5,144 nt of DNA from Desulfobacteraceae bacterium (GCA_007136525.1 SLGU01000191.1:1-5144), one strand, 5' to 3'. Counted from the first letter of the stretch, positions 1 to 5,144 are shown. Made by a program: numbers and translations. Notes: generated from the sequence alone by a model not told the origin.

Positions 1-428
1 CAGAGGGCTGCACCGTGATGGTCCCCTTCCAGGACCCGGAAAACGTGGGCACGGTGATCCGCTCGGCGGTCGCTTTCGGGGCTTCCCGGATCATTCTGCT
101 GGCCGAAGCAGCCCATCCCTATCACCCCAAGGCAATGCGGGCATCCGGCGGGGCCGTGCTCAAGGCCGAGCTGTTCATGGGGCCTTCCATCAATGACATT
201 CCGCCGGGACTGCCGTTGGTATGCCTGTCAGGGGATGGGGAAGATATTGGAAAGTTTAAATTCCCCAAAGCCTTCGGCCTGCTTGCCGGCATCGAAGGGG
301 CGGGTATACCCGAGCGCCTCCGCAAAAACGCCGTGTCCATTCCCATCCACCCGGCGGTCGAGTCCCTGAACGCGGCAACGGCTGCGGCCATTGCCCTGTA
401 TGAGTGGGCGAAAAATGTTCAAAAATAA
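1..428 (+). CDS. SpoU/TrmH-family RNA 2'-O-ribose methyltransferase, C-terminal part (5' end outside window)
   Basis: Members of this family transfer a methyl group from S-adenosylmethionine to a ribose 2'-OH in tRNA or rRNA, in the cytoplasm, using a knotted SPOUT fold. The three family motifs are visible in order. Motif 1 is DPENVGTVIRSAVAFGA, with Asn at 42-44 and Arg at 60-62. Motif 2 is LLAGIEGAGIP, with Glu at 294-296. Motif 3 is ESLNAATAAAIALYEW, with Asn at 369-371. The reading frame stays open to the left edge (the codons before the GTG at 15 read E-G-C-T). Relatives normally have a substrate-binding region before motif 1, so the GTG at 15 is probably internal and the true start lies upstream. 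The catalytic core is intact and ends at TAA 426-428. The RNA target cannot be told from this fragment. The fold and family call are firm; the substrate is unknown. Confidence 0.9.
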   Translation, partial: EGCTVMVPFQDPENVGTVIRSAVAFGASRIILLAEAAHPYHPKAMRASGGAVLKAELFMGPSINDIPPGLPLVCLSGDGEDIGKFKFPKAFGLLAGIEGAGIPERLRKNAVSIPIHPAVESLNAATAAAIALYEWAKNVQK

Positions 429-442
429 CAATATGGCACTTG

Positions 443-474
443 TTGCCGTGCATCGAAGTATAACGTTTTATAAT
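443..474 (+). promoter_or_regulatory. Candidate sigma70-type promoter for the ygiQ-type gene
   Basis: A perfect TATAAT hexamer lies at 469-474, in an AT-rich patch between two GC-rich genes. The best upstream partner is TTGCCG at 443-448 (4 of 6 to TTGACA), but the 20-bp spacer is long. Transcription would start near 481 and give a leader of about 16 nt before the ATG at 497. The -10 match is clear and the -35 is weak, so the call is tentative. Confidence 0.35.
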
Positions 475-496
475 AATTGAAAGAATTTACTATTCA

Positions 497-2182
497 ATGT
501 TCCTTCCGGCCACAAGAAAAGAGATGAAAGCCCTGGGGTGGGATTCGCTGGACGTCATCCTGATCACCGGCGATGCCTACATCGACTCCCCCTTCTGCGG
601 CGCTGCCGTGATCGGGAAAGTGCTTGTATCGGCAGGGTATCGTGCGGGCATTATCGCCCAGCCGGATTTGAACGGCGAGCAGGAGATCGCCCGCCTGGGC
701 GAGCCGAACCTCTTCTGGGGGGTGAGCGCCGGGTCCATGGATTCCATGGTGGCCAATTACACGGCGTCAAAAAAGTTCCGGAAATCCGACGACATGACGC
801 CGGGCGGGCAAAACACGCGGCGGCCGGACCGGGCAACCATCGCGTATACCAACCTGATCCGCCGGTATTTTAAAAACACCCGGCCGATCGTCCTGGGCGG
901 GATCGAAGCCGGCCTCAGGCGCATCTCCCATTATGATTTCTGGGACGATGCCATCCGGCGATCGGTCCTGTTTGACGCAAAAGCAGACCTGCTTGTTTAC
1001 GGCATGGGTGAAAATGCCGCGGTGGAAATCGCAGGGCGTCTTACCAAGGGGCTTTCGACCGAAGGCATCCGGGGAACCTGCGAGATCAGGCGCGAGCCAC
1101 CGGCGGGATATATTGAACTGCCTCCCCATGATGTTGTATGCCGGGACAAAGACGCCTTTTCCCGCATGTTTGAAACCTTTTACCACAACAGCGACCCGAT
1201 TTCCGCAAAAGGGCTTTTTCAAAAACAGGATACACGGTACCTGGTCCACCACCCGCCGCAGGCCCCGCCGGACACACCGGAACTGGACCGCATCCATGAA
1301 CTGGGCTATGAACTGGACGCGCACCCGATTCACCAAAATGACGGCCAGGTCCGGGCGCTTGACACCATACGCTTTTCCATCACCACCCACCGGGGCTGCT
1401 ACGGGGAATGCCGGTTCTGCGCCATTTCCGTCCACCAGGGGCGAACCGTTGTCAGCCGGAGCGAGGCATCCATCCTGAGGGAAGCCCGGCACATGGCCGG
1501 CCACCCCCTTTTCCGGGGGATCATTCGGGACGTGGGAGGCCCCACGGCCAACATGTACGGCGTAGAATGCGACATCAAGCGCAAAAAGGGCATCTGCCGA
1601 AACAAACGGTGCCTTGCGCCCCGCTTGTGCAAGCACCTCCCGGTCAATCACCTGAGACAGATCCGGCTGCTGCAGAACATCCGCGATATCGAAGGAATAA
1701 AAAAAGTGTTTATCGGTTCGGGCATTCGCCACGATATGGTTGTGGCAGATAAAACCTGGGGGCAGAAATACCTGGAGGAAATCGTGGGCCATCACGTGTC
1801 CGGACAGCTCAAGATCGCGCCGGAACACTCTGAAAATCATATTCTTTCGCTGATGGGAAAACCGGAAATCGAGCAGACCCGGACCTTCATATCCCGCTTC
1901 GAGCTGGCCGTGAAAAAAACCGGCCAAAAGCGGTACCTGACCTGTTATTTCATCGCCGCCCACCCGGGATGCACCATGGCGGACATGCGCCAGTTGAAGC
2001 AGTTTACCCGGCGCACGCTTAAATTCACACCGGAGCAGGTCCAGATATTTACCCCCACCCCGGCCACGTTTTCAACGGTGATGTACTGGACCGAAAAAGA
2101 ATCCGACAGCGGAAAACCGCTGTTTGTGGAAAAAGACCGCGCAGAGCGGGAAAAGCAGAAATTTGCGATTAAAGAGAAATAA
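497..2182 (+). CDS. ygiQ: YgiQ family (UPF0313) radical SAM protein
   Basis: This is a 561-residue cytoplasmic iron-sulfur protein expected to cleave S-adenosylmethionine reductively; the reaction product of the YgiQ family is not established. The N-terminus (MFLPATRKEMKALGWDSLDV, then TGDAYIDSPFCG) is typical of the YgiQ N-terminal domain, which fills roughly residues 1-280. The radical SAM cluster motif CYGECRFC supplies Cys301, Cys305 and Cys308, just after HRG. A second cysteine group (Cys367, Cys372, Cys378, in the GICRNKRCLAPRLCKHL segment) is also a family trait. Further family signatures are KIAPEHSE, AAHPGCTM and QIFTPTPAT. The ATG at 497 is the only start after the in-frame TAA at 461-463; its Shine-Dalgarno is poor (GAAAG, 13 nt upstream). 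The protein is shorter than the E. coli homologue (over 700 residues) because the C-terminal extension is small. It converges with the lipoprotein gene on the other strand. Confidence 0.95.
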   Translation: MFLPATRKEMKALGWDSLDVILITGDAYIDSPFCGAAVIGKVLVSAGYRAGIIAQPDLNGEQEIARLGEPNLFWGVSAGSMDSMVANYTASKKFRKSDDMTPGGQNTRRPDRATIAYTNLIRRYFKNTRPIVLGGIEAGLRRISHYDFWDDAIRRSVLFDAKADLLVYGMGENAAVEIAGRLTKGLSTEGIRGTCEIRREPPAGYIELPPHDVVCRDKDAFSRMFETFYHNSDPISAKGLFQKQDTRYLVHHPPQAPPDTPELDRIHELGYELDAHPIHQNDGQVRALDTIRFSITTHRGCYGECRFCAISVHQGRTVVSRSEASILREARHMAGHPLFRGIIRDVGGPTANMYGVECDIKRKKGICRNKRCLAPRLCKHLPVNHLRQIRLLQNIRDIEGIKKVFIGSGIRHDMVVADKTWGQKYLEEIVGHHVSGQLKIAPEHSENHILSLMGKPEIEQTRTFISRFELAVKKTGQKRYLTCYFIAAHPGCTMADMRQLKQFTRRTLKFTPEQVQIFTPTPATFSTVMYWTEKESDSGKPLFVEKDRAEREKQKFAIKEK

Positions 2183-2222
2183 GCGCTTTTTCAAAACCAC
2201 AGATGGCGTTTTTAATCGGCTT
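2183..2222. other. Short convergent intergenic gap
   Basis: Only 40 bp separate the stop codons of the two converging genes. The gap contains short T and A runs and the palindrome AGCGCT just after the ygiQ stop. I see no stem long enough to be called a terminator for either gene. Confidence 0.6.
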
Positions 2223-2777
2223 TTACCAGTAAAACAGGGGATACGGCCTGCAGCGCAGGTACGGGTCGGGCCAGGGATGAAACGGGTCATCATGATAATA
2301 CCTCGAAGGCGCCCGTGGGGCCTGCCACAGGTAAATCTCACGGGCGTCAAGCAGGGGCATGAAAATGGTGTGCCCATTGACCCGTGCCGGCTCCCGGCCC
2401 CGGACAGTCCCGGCAACGGTTATTTTCCGCCCTTTTTCATACACCGCCGGATCAAGGAAACCGTCGTAAACCACCACGAACCGGCCTTCGGACAGGTCCC
2501 GGTCCCTGGGTTCGTCGCGCACGGTGAGCGGCGCCTGGAGGACCAGCATCCGCGTTTGATCCTCAAGGTTTCGGGTTTCAAGGATATACCCGCCAGCGAT
2601 AACCGTTCTTTCGGCGTATTGATCCGCATCCTTTTTCAACAATCGAAAGGGGATATCGGTTTCAGCGTCCCTGCGGACATCCCTGGACATGACGGAGCAG
2701 GACGCCAGCAGCATCCCTGCAATGGCGCATAACAGGATAGCCGCTACCGGGTTGAATACTGTTCGAATTTGTTTCAT
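2223..2777 (-). CDS. slp: Slp-family outer-membrane lipoprotein
   Basis: The 184-residue product resembles the Slp/YeaY family; E. coli Slp is a starvation-induced outer-membrane lipoprotein of similar length whose molecular role is unclear. A basic N-terminus (MKQIR) and hydrophobic stretch (about residues 10-25) end in the lipobox LLASC, so Cys27 should be lipidated after cleavage. Ser28 at +2, rather than Asp, favours sorting to the outer membrane. The family core is seen in the AGGYILETRN segment (61-70), then LQAPL (80-84), GRFVVVYDGFLDP (98-110), the YEKGRKITVAGTVRG segment (113-127) and IYLW (148-151). The tail from about 157 to 184 is rich in Tyr, Trp and Pro and ends in Trp. The start at 2777 is chosen because it puts the signal peptide at the N-terminus and GGGGG lies 8 nt upstream; the frame stays open further upstream, but through repeat DNA. 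The gene stands alone, about 370 bp from its nearest upstream gene. Confidence 0.88.
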   Translation of the reverse strand: MKQIRTVFNPVAAILLCAIAGMLLASCSVMSRDVRRDAETDIPFRLLKKDADQYAERTVIAGGYILETRNLEDQTRMLVLQAPLTVRDEPRDRDLSEGRFVVVYDGFLDPAVYEKGRKITVAGTVRGREPARVNGHTIFMPLLDAREIYLWQAPRAPSRYYHDDPFHPWPDPYLRCRPYPLFYW

Positions 2778-2813
2778 CGTACATCCCCCGCTATGGCATA
2801 TGTTTTTTTTGCT

Positions 2814-2940
2814 TACAGGGTACAGATTTTCAATCTGCCTCCCGGGTTGAATTCGCTCCCCCGATAGTTGGCCTTCGGCTCGGCCTTCCCCGGGGGTTTT
2901 GCTTCGACCCGGGAGACAGACTGAAAGTCTGTCCCCTGGG
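2814..2940. repeat. REPIN/MITE-like inverted repeat with two inner hairpins
   Basis: The left arm (2816-2851) and right arm (2903-2938) are inverted copies that match at 31 of 36 positions, and most differences are transitions. Each arm contains its own hairpin: CAGATT/AATCTG around TTC at 2823-2837, and GACAGACT/AGTCTGTC around GAA at 2915-2933. Both arms carry CTCCCGGG or its complement. Between them, CCCCCG (2858-2863) pairs with CGGGGG (2891-2896), around a further GGCC/GGCC stem (2870-2873 with 2882-2885). The whole can fold into one long branched structure. This matches the form of a REPIN: two palindromic REP units in opposite orientation. No transposase is present here, so mobility is an inference. 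Confidence 0.7.
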
Positions 2941-2941
2941 G

Positions 2942-3065
2942 GTTCTGCAAATTCGACCCCGATAACTACCCCGACCCCGAAAGGCTGAACAACCTTTTGG
3001 GGGAAATTGTCCTTTTGAAAGACGATAGCCAACAAGCTTTTCGTGTCCAGGCGGCAGTTTATTCC
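2942..3065. other. Non-coding spacer with CCCCGA motifs and a possible gene remnant
   Basis: CCCCGA occurs three times between 2957 and 2981, twice in tandem. The plus-strand frame from about 2925 to the TGA at 3171-3173 is open and reads protein-like (for example PDPERLNNLLGEIVLLKDD), but it has no ATG or GTG start and no family I recognise. It could be a decayed gene fragment or chance. I see no RNA gene here. Confidence 0.3.
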
Positions 3066-3113
3066 GACTCCGATTTCGATTTCGATCCCGATTTCGATTT
3101 CGATTTCGATTAT
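3066..3113. repeat. GATTTC hexanucleotide tandem repeat (8 units)
   Basis: Eight consecutive 6-bp units begin at 3066: GACTCC, GATTTC, GATTTC, GATCCC, GATTTC, GATTTC, GATTTC and GATTAT. Five are exact, and the outer and fourth units have drifted. It lies 31 bp beyond the stop of the minus-strand phosphatase gene, in non-coding DNA. The unit length is a multiple of three, so copy changes would not shift a frame crossing it, but no credible gene does. Confidence 0.85.
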
Positions 3114-3144
3114 TCCAACCGGTTAAGACGGCCGCCCGGCAATG

Positions 3145-4005
3145 TCACAGCCAATTCCGCACCGCCGGCATGAAATGGGTCAGGCCTTCCAGCACGCCTG
3201 CCGCATAGTTGCCATTCATCCCCATAAACCCGCCTTCCGCAAGGTAAAGCGTAAATTCATTCCCTTTCCGGGACGCAATCTCGATTGCCTGCCGGCAGAC
3301 ATCCTCCGAGGCGTTTCGGACAAGCACTGCATTCAATCCGCTGGTCAGGGCAGGCAGGTCGTTCCCTGAATCCCCCGCATACACAACCCTGGATGCATCG
3401 ATCGAATATTTTTCGATTATGTAATAAATAGCATGCACCTTCGTGGCCCTTTCGGGCAGCACGTCCACGAGGCCGATGTCCGCCATTTCATCGATGCTGG
3501 CAACAATGCTTGCCCGAATCCCGTTTTCCAGCAGGGTTGCTTTCATTTTTTCCGCCAGGCCCTCCAGATCCAGCCCGGAATCGCAATAAAAGCTGAGTTT
3601 GAATGCTTTCTGCTTTTCTTCCGCCTGCAGGCGCAGCACCTTGAAATCCATAAGCATTTTTAACAGATCGTGCCTTTTGTTGCCGTTCCAGTCCGCAGCG
3701 ATCTCTTCCTGCCAGTCCTGCCACGGGTCAAATTGAGGACTGTCCAACGTACCGGCCACGGTGTATATGGCGGTCCCCACATCGCCAACCGCGATGTCGG
3801 GCAGGGGCAGGTCCCAGGTTTTCAGGGCCTCCGCAATAAGACCGGTGTCCCTTCCGGTGGCATAGACCAGGATCAACTCGGGCCGCTGTGCCAGACGGCG
3901 CAGGAAAGGCCTTGCATCCGGCGATTCCGGCTGGAAGCCGTTTGGAATCAGGGTGCGGTCAAGATCGCTGCAAAGCATGATTTTATCACTGTGCTGCGCC
4001 GTCAT
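3145..4005 (-). CDS. HAD-IIB phosphatase, sucrose-phosphate-phosphatase-like
   Basis: This 286-residue cytoplasmic, Mg-dependent phosphohydrolase has all four HAD motifs. Motif I is DLDRT, with Asp14 as nucleophile and Asp16 as acid/base. Motif II is Thr50 in YATGRD. Motif III is Lys189 in LPERATKVHA. Motif IV is GDSGNDLP, with Asp212 and Asp216. The C2-type cap lies between motifs II and III. GDVGTAIY (74-81), the paired Trp95/Trp98, KLSF (136-139) and the late GNYAAGVLEG segment resemble sucrose-6-phosphate and mannosylfructose-phosphate phosphatases more than generic Cof-type sugar phosphatases. A sugar-phosphate ester of a compatible solute is therefore the likely substrate, by inference only. 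No partner glycosyltransferase or synthase lies next to it in this window. GGAG 8 nt upstream of the ATG at 4005 supports the start. The gene is divergent from the NifX-type gene. Confidence 0.85.
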   Translation of the reverse strand: MTAQHSDKIMLCSDLDRTLIPNGFQPESPDARPFLRRLAQRPELILVYATGRDTGLIAEALKTWDLPLPDIAVGDVGTAIYTVAGTLDSPQFDPWQDWQEEIAADWNGNKRHDLLKMLMDFKVLRLQAEEKQKAFKLSFYCDSGLDLEGLAEKMKATLLENGIRASIVASIDEMADIGLVDVLPERATKVHAIYYIIEKYSIDASRVVYAGDSGNDLPALTSGLNAVLVRNASEDVCRQAIEIASRKGNEFTLYLAEGGFMGMNGNYAAGVLEGLTHFMPAVRNWL

Positions 4006-4063
4006 GGGTTTCGCTCCGAATTTTCAGATGGGTTCGCGTCAAAAAAACATTTCTTTACCTGGT

Positions 4064-4092
4064 ATTATTATACATCACGGCGCCGGCTTCAA
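4064..4092 (-). promoter_or_regulatory. Candidate promoter for the HAD phosphatase gene
   Basis: On the minus strand, TTGAAG (4087-4092) is followed after 17 bp by AATAAT (4064-4069). An overlapping perfect TATAAT lies at 4067-4072, but its spacer would be only 14 bp. Transcription would begin about 50 bp upstream of the ATG at 4005. This is an AT-rich patch in otherwise GC-rich DNA; the call is tentative. Confidence 0.35.
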
Positions 4093-4180
4093 GCGCGGCT
4101 CGAAAAAACGAACCCCTTAAACGCCGCTGCGCTGAAAAAAGTCCCGAGGCGCATGAAGTTCCGGCAACCTGAAAAACGTG

Positions 4181-4209
4181 TTGACAACGACGGATCAAGT
4201 CACTATTTT
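4181..4209 (+). promoter_or_regulatory. Sigma70-type promoter for the NifX-type gene
   Basis: A perfect -35 TTGACA (4181-4186) and a -10 TATTTT (4204-4209, 5 of 6) are separated by 17 bp. Transcription should start near 4215-4217, giving a leader of about 115 nt before the ATG at 4332. It is the best promoter match in the window. There is no need to invoke sigma54 here. Confidence 0.65.
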
Positions 4210-4212
4210 GTT

Positions 4213-4227
4213 ATGCGCATATGCTCA
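4213..4227. promoter_or_regulatory. Operator-like palindrome at the expected transcription start
   Basis: TGCGCATATGCTCA (4214-4227) is a dyad with 12 of 14 matching positions, centred between 4220 and 4221. It contains two overlapping perfect palindromes, ATGCGCAT (4213-4220) and GCATATGC (4217-4224). It begins 4 bp after the -10 box and covers the likely start site, a usual place for a repressor. The regulator is not in the window. Confidence 0.45.
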
Positions 4228-4318
4228 GATAATATATACCGGGCAGCTTGCGCTCCGGCATCGGGTGCGTGGCGCATCAATCCGCAGCCCAACCAACGCT
4301 TTGAACATTTACCATATA

Positions 4319-4325
4319 TAAGGAG
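4319..4325 (+). promoter_or_regulatory. Strong ribosome binding site of the NifX-type gene
   Basis: TAAGGAG is followed by six adenines and then ATG at 4332. This near-ideal Shine-Dalgarno and spacing fix the start and suggest efficient translation. Confidence 0.85.
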
Positions 4326-4331
4326 AAAAAA

Positions 4332-4730
4332 ATGAACACACTGATCGCTGTGCCGTCGGAAATGCCCGGCGGACTTGATGCGCCCCTGGGCGCACACTTC
4401 GGCCATTGCGAACTCTACACGCTCGTTTCGGTAACAGGCGATGAAATCAAAAATGTCGCGGTCATTCCCAATATCCCTCATGAACAGGGCGGCTGCATGG
4501 CGCCTGTCCGATACCTGGCGGAAAAAGGCGTTGACAAGCTCATCGCCGGGGGCATGGGGATGCGCCCGCTGATGGGTTTTAACGAAGTGGGTATCACGGT
4601 TTACCACGGCGGCCCGGCCCGGGCGGTAGGAGATGCAGTCAGCGCCCTGATCCGGGGAAGCCTGCAGCAGTTCTCAATTGAACATACCTGCGGTGCTAAA
4701 GATCCGGCCCACCAGTGCAGCGGCCATTAG
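4332..4730 (+). CDS. NifX/NifB-family (COG1433-type) metal-cluster-binding protein with Cys/His tail
   Basis: The 132-residue protein is a single small RNase-H-like domain of the dinitrogenase iron-molybdenum cofactor biosynthesis type (NifX, NafY, the C-terminal part of NifB, archaeal MTH1175, orange protein). Stand-alone members in anaerobes are thought to bind or carry Fe, Mo or mixed-metal clusters, and do not imply nitrogen fixation. Family marks are APLGAHFGHCELY (17-29), the GGC segment with Cys55, the LAEKGVDKLIAGGMGMRPL segment (62-80, whose GGMG loop is characteristic) and GITVYHGG (87-94). After the domain, from about residue 110, a tail carries His118, Cys120, His127, Cys129 and His132, which could bind metal. 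It has its own promoter and a strong ribosome binding site. No nif gene, ParA-type ATPase or DUF134 regulator lies nearby. The exact cluster and partner are unknown. Confidence 0.9.
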   Translation: MNTLIAVPSEMPGGLDAPLGAHFGHCELYTLVSVTGDEIKNVAVIPNIPHEQGGCMAPVRYLAEKGVDKLIAGGMGMRPLMGFNEVGITVYHGGPARAVGDAVSALIRGSLQQFSIEHTCGAKDPAHQCSGH

Positions 4731-4782
4731 CATAACAAAACTCTGCTGAACAACGCACGAAAACGCGCCATCACTCCTGCGC

Positions 4783-4818
4783 GCCTTTGGGGACGGCTTG
4801 GGGGCCGTCCCCAAAGGC
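4783..4818. repeat. Perfect 15-bp inverted repeat (hairpin) without T-tract
   Basis: GCCTTTGGGGACGGC (4783-4797) and its exact complement (4804-4818) flank a 6-nt loop, TTGGGG. Neither strand has a T-run directly after it, so it is not a classic intrinsic terminator. It lies 52 bp after the NifX-type stop and just before a better terminator. It may protect the mRNA 3' end or be a dispersed palindromic repeat. Confidence 0.8.
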
Positions 4819-4830
4819 ATAATCATAAAA

Positions 4831-4865
4831 AAGGGGGGCGGAATTGAATCCCACCCCCCTTCTTT
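4831..4865. terminator. Bidirectional intrinsic terminator between the NifX-type gene and ilvE
   Basis: GGGGGG (4833-4838) pairs with CCCCCC (4854-4859), extended by AA/TT (4831-4832 with 4860-4861). Above a small internal loop, GGA (4840-4842) pairs with TCC (4849-4851). On the minus strand the stem is followed by six T residues, a strong terminator for ilvE. On the plus strand the tail is TTCTTT, weaker but usable for the NifX-type gene. Confidence 0.75.
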
Positions 4866-4952
4866 GCGTATATCGTTCAGGGTATCCGATATCATTCTTT
4901 ATGAATCCCTGAAAAATCGCGATCAAGACTTTGGAAAAAGGCCTAAAGCTAA

Positions 4953-4984
4953 GGCTTACGCAATTCCGAAAAATTTGCGAAGCC
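4953..4984 (-). other. Hairpin directly after the ilvE stop codon
   Basis: GGCTT (4953-4957) pairs with AAGCC (4980-4984), and CGCAA (4959-4963) with TTGCG (4975-4979), with one bulged A at 4958. The stem starts 1 bp after the ilvE stop. A competing small stem on the minus strand, GCCT...AGGC (4941-4955), is followed by TTTTT. Either could act in ilvE 3'-end formation; the sequence could also be a dispersed repeat. Confidence 0.45.
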
Positions 4985-4985
4985 G

Positions 4986-5144
4986 TCAGTCCTGGCCGCG
5001 CGCAAAAAGCGGTATTACCCATCCTTCGGGGTCTTCCATACGTCCATATTGGATGCCGGTTATGGTGTCGAAAAACTTTTTCGCCCACATGCCCACTGAA
5101 CCGTCTCCGATTGAAACAACCGTGTCCTTGTACTTGATTTCGCC
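4986..5144 (-). CDS. ilvE: Branched-chain amino acid aminotransferase, C-terminal end (rest outside window)
   Basis: The last 52 codons of a minus-strand gene are present, with stop TGA at 4986-4988 and the frame open to the right edge. The residues fit the C-terminus of PLP-dependent class IV branched-chain aminotransferases, which interconvert Leu, Ile and Val with their 2-oxo acids, using glutamate/2-oxoglutarate, in the cytoplasm. The diagnostic run is DTITGIQYGRMEDPEGW, preceded by IGDGSVGMWAKKFF, where the family usually shows a short N/D-G-x-x-G segment followed by a Leu-Tyr-Asp type helix. After GWVIPL there is a short LFARGQD tail. No other start or domain can be judged, because the pyridoxal lysine and most of the enzyme lie outside the window. 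A hairpin and a strong terminator follow, so this is probably the last gene of its transcript. Confidence 0.85.
   Translation of the reverse strand, partial: GEIKYKDTVVSIGDGSVGMWAKKFFDTITGIQYGRMEDPEGWVIPLFARGQD

Noticed and set aside
767..1963. Long minus-strand open frame (398 codons) inside the ygiQ gene
   Set aside because: It is fully antisense to a well-supported radical SAM gene, has no recognisable domain, and is a by-product of GC-rich codon use.
2124..2732. Plus-strand open frame of 202 codons overlapping the ygiQ end
   Set aside because: It is antisense to the lipoprotein gene, whose lipobox and Slp-family motifs are convincing.
2778..3035. N-terminal extension of the lipoprotein gene up to an ATG at 3035
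   Set aside because: It would put 86 residues before an obvious signal peptide and run through the inverted-repeat element. The start at 2777 has a good Shine-Dalgarno and places the lipobox correctly.
3066..3113. CRISPR array
   Set aside because: The repeat unit is 6 bp and there are no spacers. It is a simple tandem repeat.
3670..4335. Plus-strand open frame of 221 codons
   Set aside because: It is antisense to the HAD phosphatase and spans the divergent promoter region. Its translation looks random.
4203..4607. Minus-strand open frame of 134 codons across the NifX-type gene start
   Set aside because: It is antisense to the gene, its promoter start region and its ribosome binding site, and no family resemblance is seen.
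4332..4730. Evidence for nitrogen fixation
   Set aside because: Stand-alone NifX-type proteins are common in anaerobes without nitrogenase, and no nif structural or assembly gene is in the window.
4771..5088. Minus-strand open frame of 105 codons at the right edge
   Set aside because: It crosses both hairpins and the terminator and overlaps the ilvE C-terminus in another frame. The residues resemble no protein family.

Overview
The window holds six protein genes: four complete and two cut off by the window edges. Nothing in it clearly indicates a virus, plasmid or CRISPR system. The high-GC coding sequence, the radical SAM protein of the YgiQ family, the stand-alone NifX-type cluster-binding protein and the Slp-type lipoprotein together suggest an anaerobic Gram-negative bacterium. 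Desulfobacterota (sulfate-reducer type) is my best guess. That placement is inferred from gene content and style; no rRNA or other phylogenetic marker is present.

Layout, left to right. Positions 1-428 (+) carry the C-terminal part of a SpoU/TrmH-family RNA 2'-O-ribose methyltransferase. A 68-bp gap with a TATAAT box leads into a complete ygiQ-type radical SAM gene (497-2182, +). Converging on it with only a 40-bp gap is a minus-strand gene for a Slp-family outer-membrane lipoprotein (2223-2777). Upstream of slp is a 367-bp non-coding stretch. It holds a large imperfect inverted repeat made of two small hairpins (REPIN/MITE-like, about 2814-2940) and a GATTTC-type hexanucleotide tandem repeat (3066-3113). 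Next comes a minus-strand HAD-IIB phosphatase of the sucrose-phosphate-phosphatase type (3145-4005).

A 326-bp divergent intergenic region (4006-4331) separates this phosphatase from a plus-strand NifX/NifB-family (COG1433-type) gene (4332-4730). That gene has the best promoter in the window (TTGACA, 17 bp, TATTTT), a palindrome over the expected transcription start, and a strong ribosome binding site. Downstream lie a perfect 15-bp hairpin without a T-tract and a good bidirectional terminator. The right edge holds the last 52 codons of a minus-strand branched-chain aminotransferase (ilvE), easily missed because its start lies outside the window.

The genes do not form one pathway. They look like single housekeeping or accessory genes, each with its own signals, separated by repeat-bearing intergenic DNA. 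I see no convincing new multi-gene system. The points most worth a second look are the REPIN-like element, the operator-like palindrome ahead of the NifX-type gene with that protein's Cys/His tail, and the orphan sugar-phosphate phosphatase.
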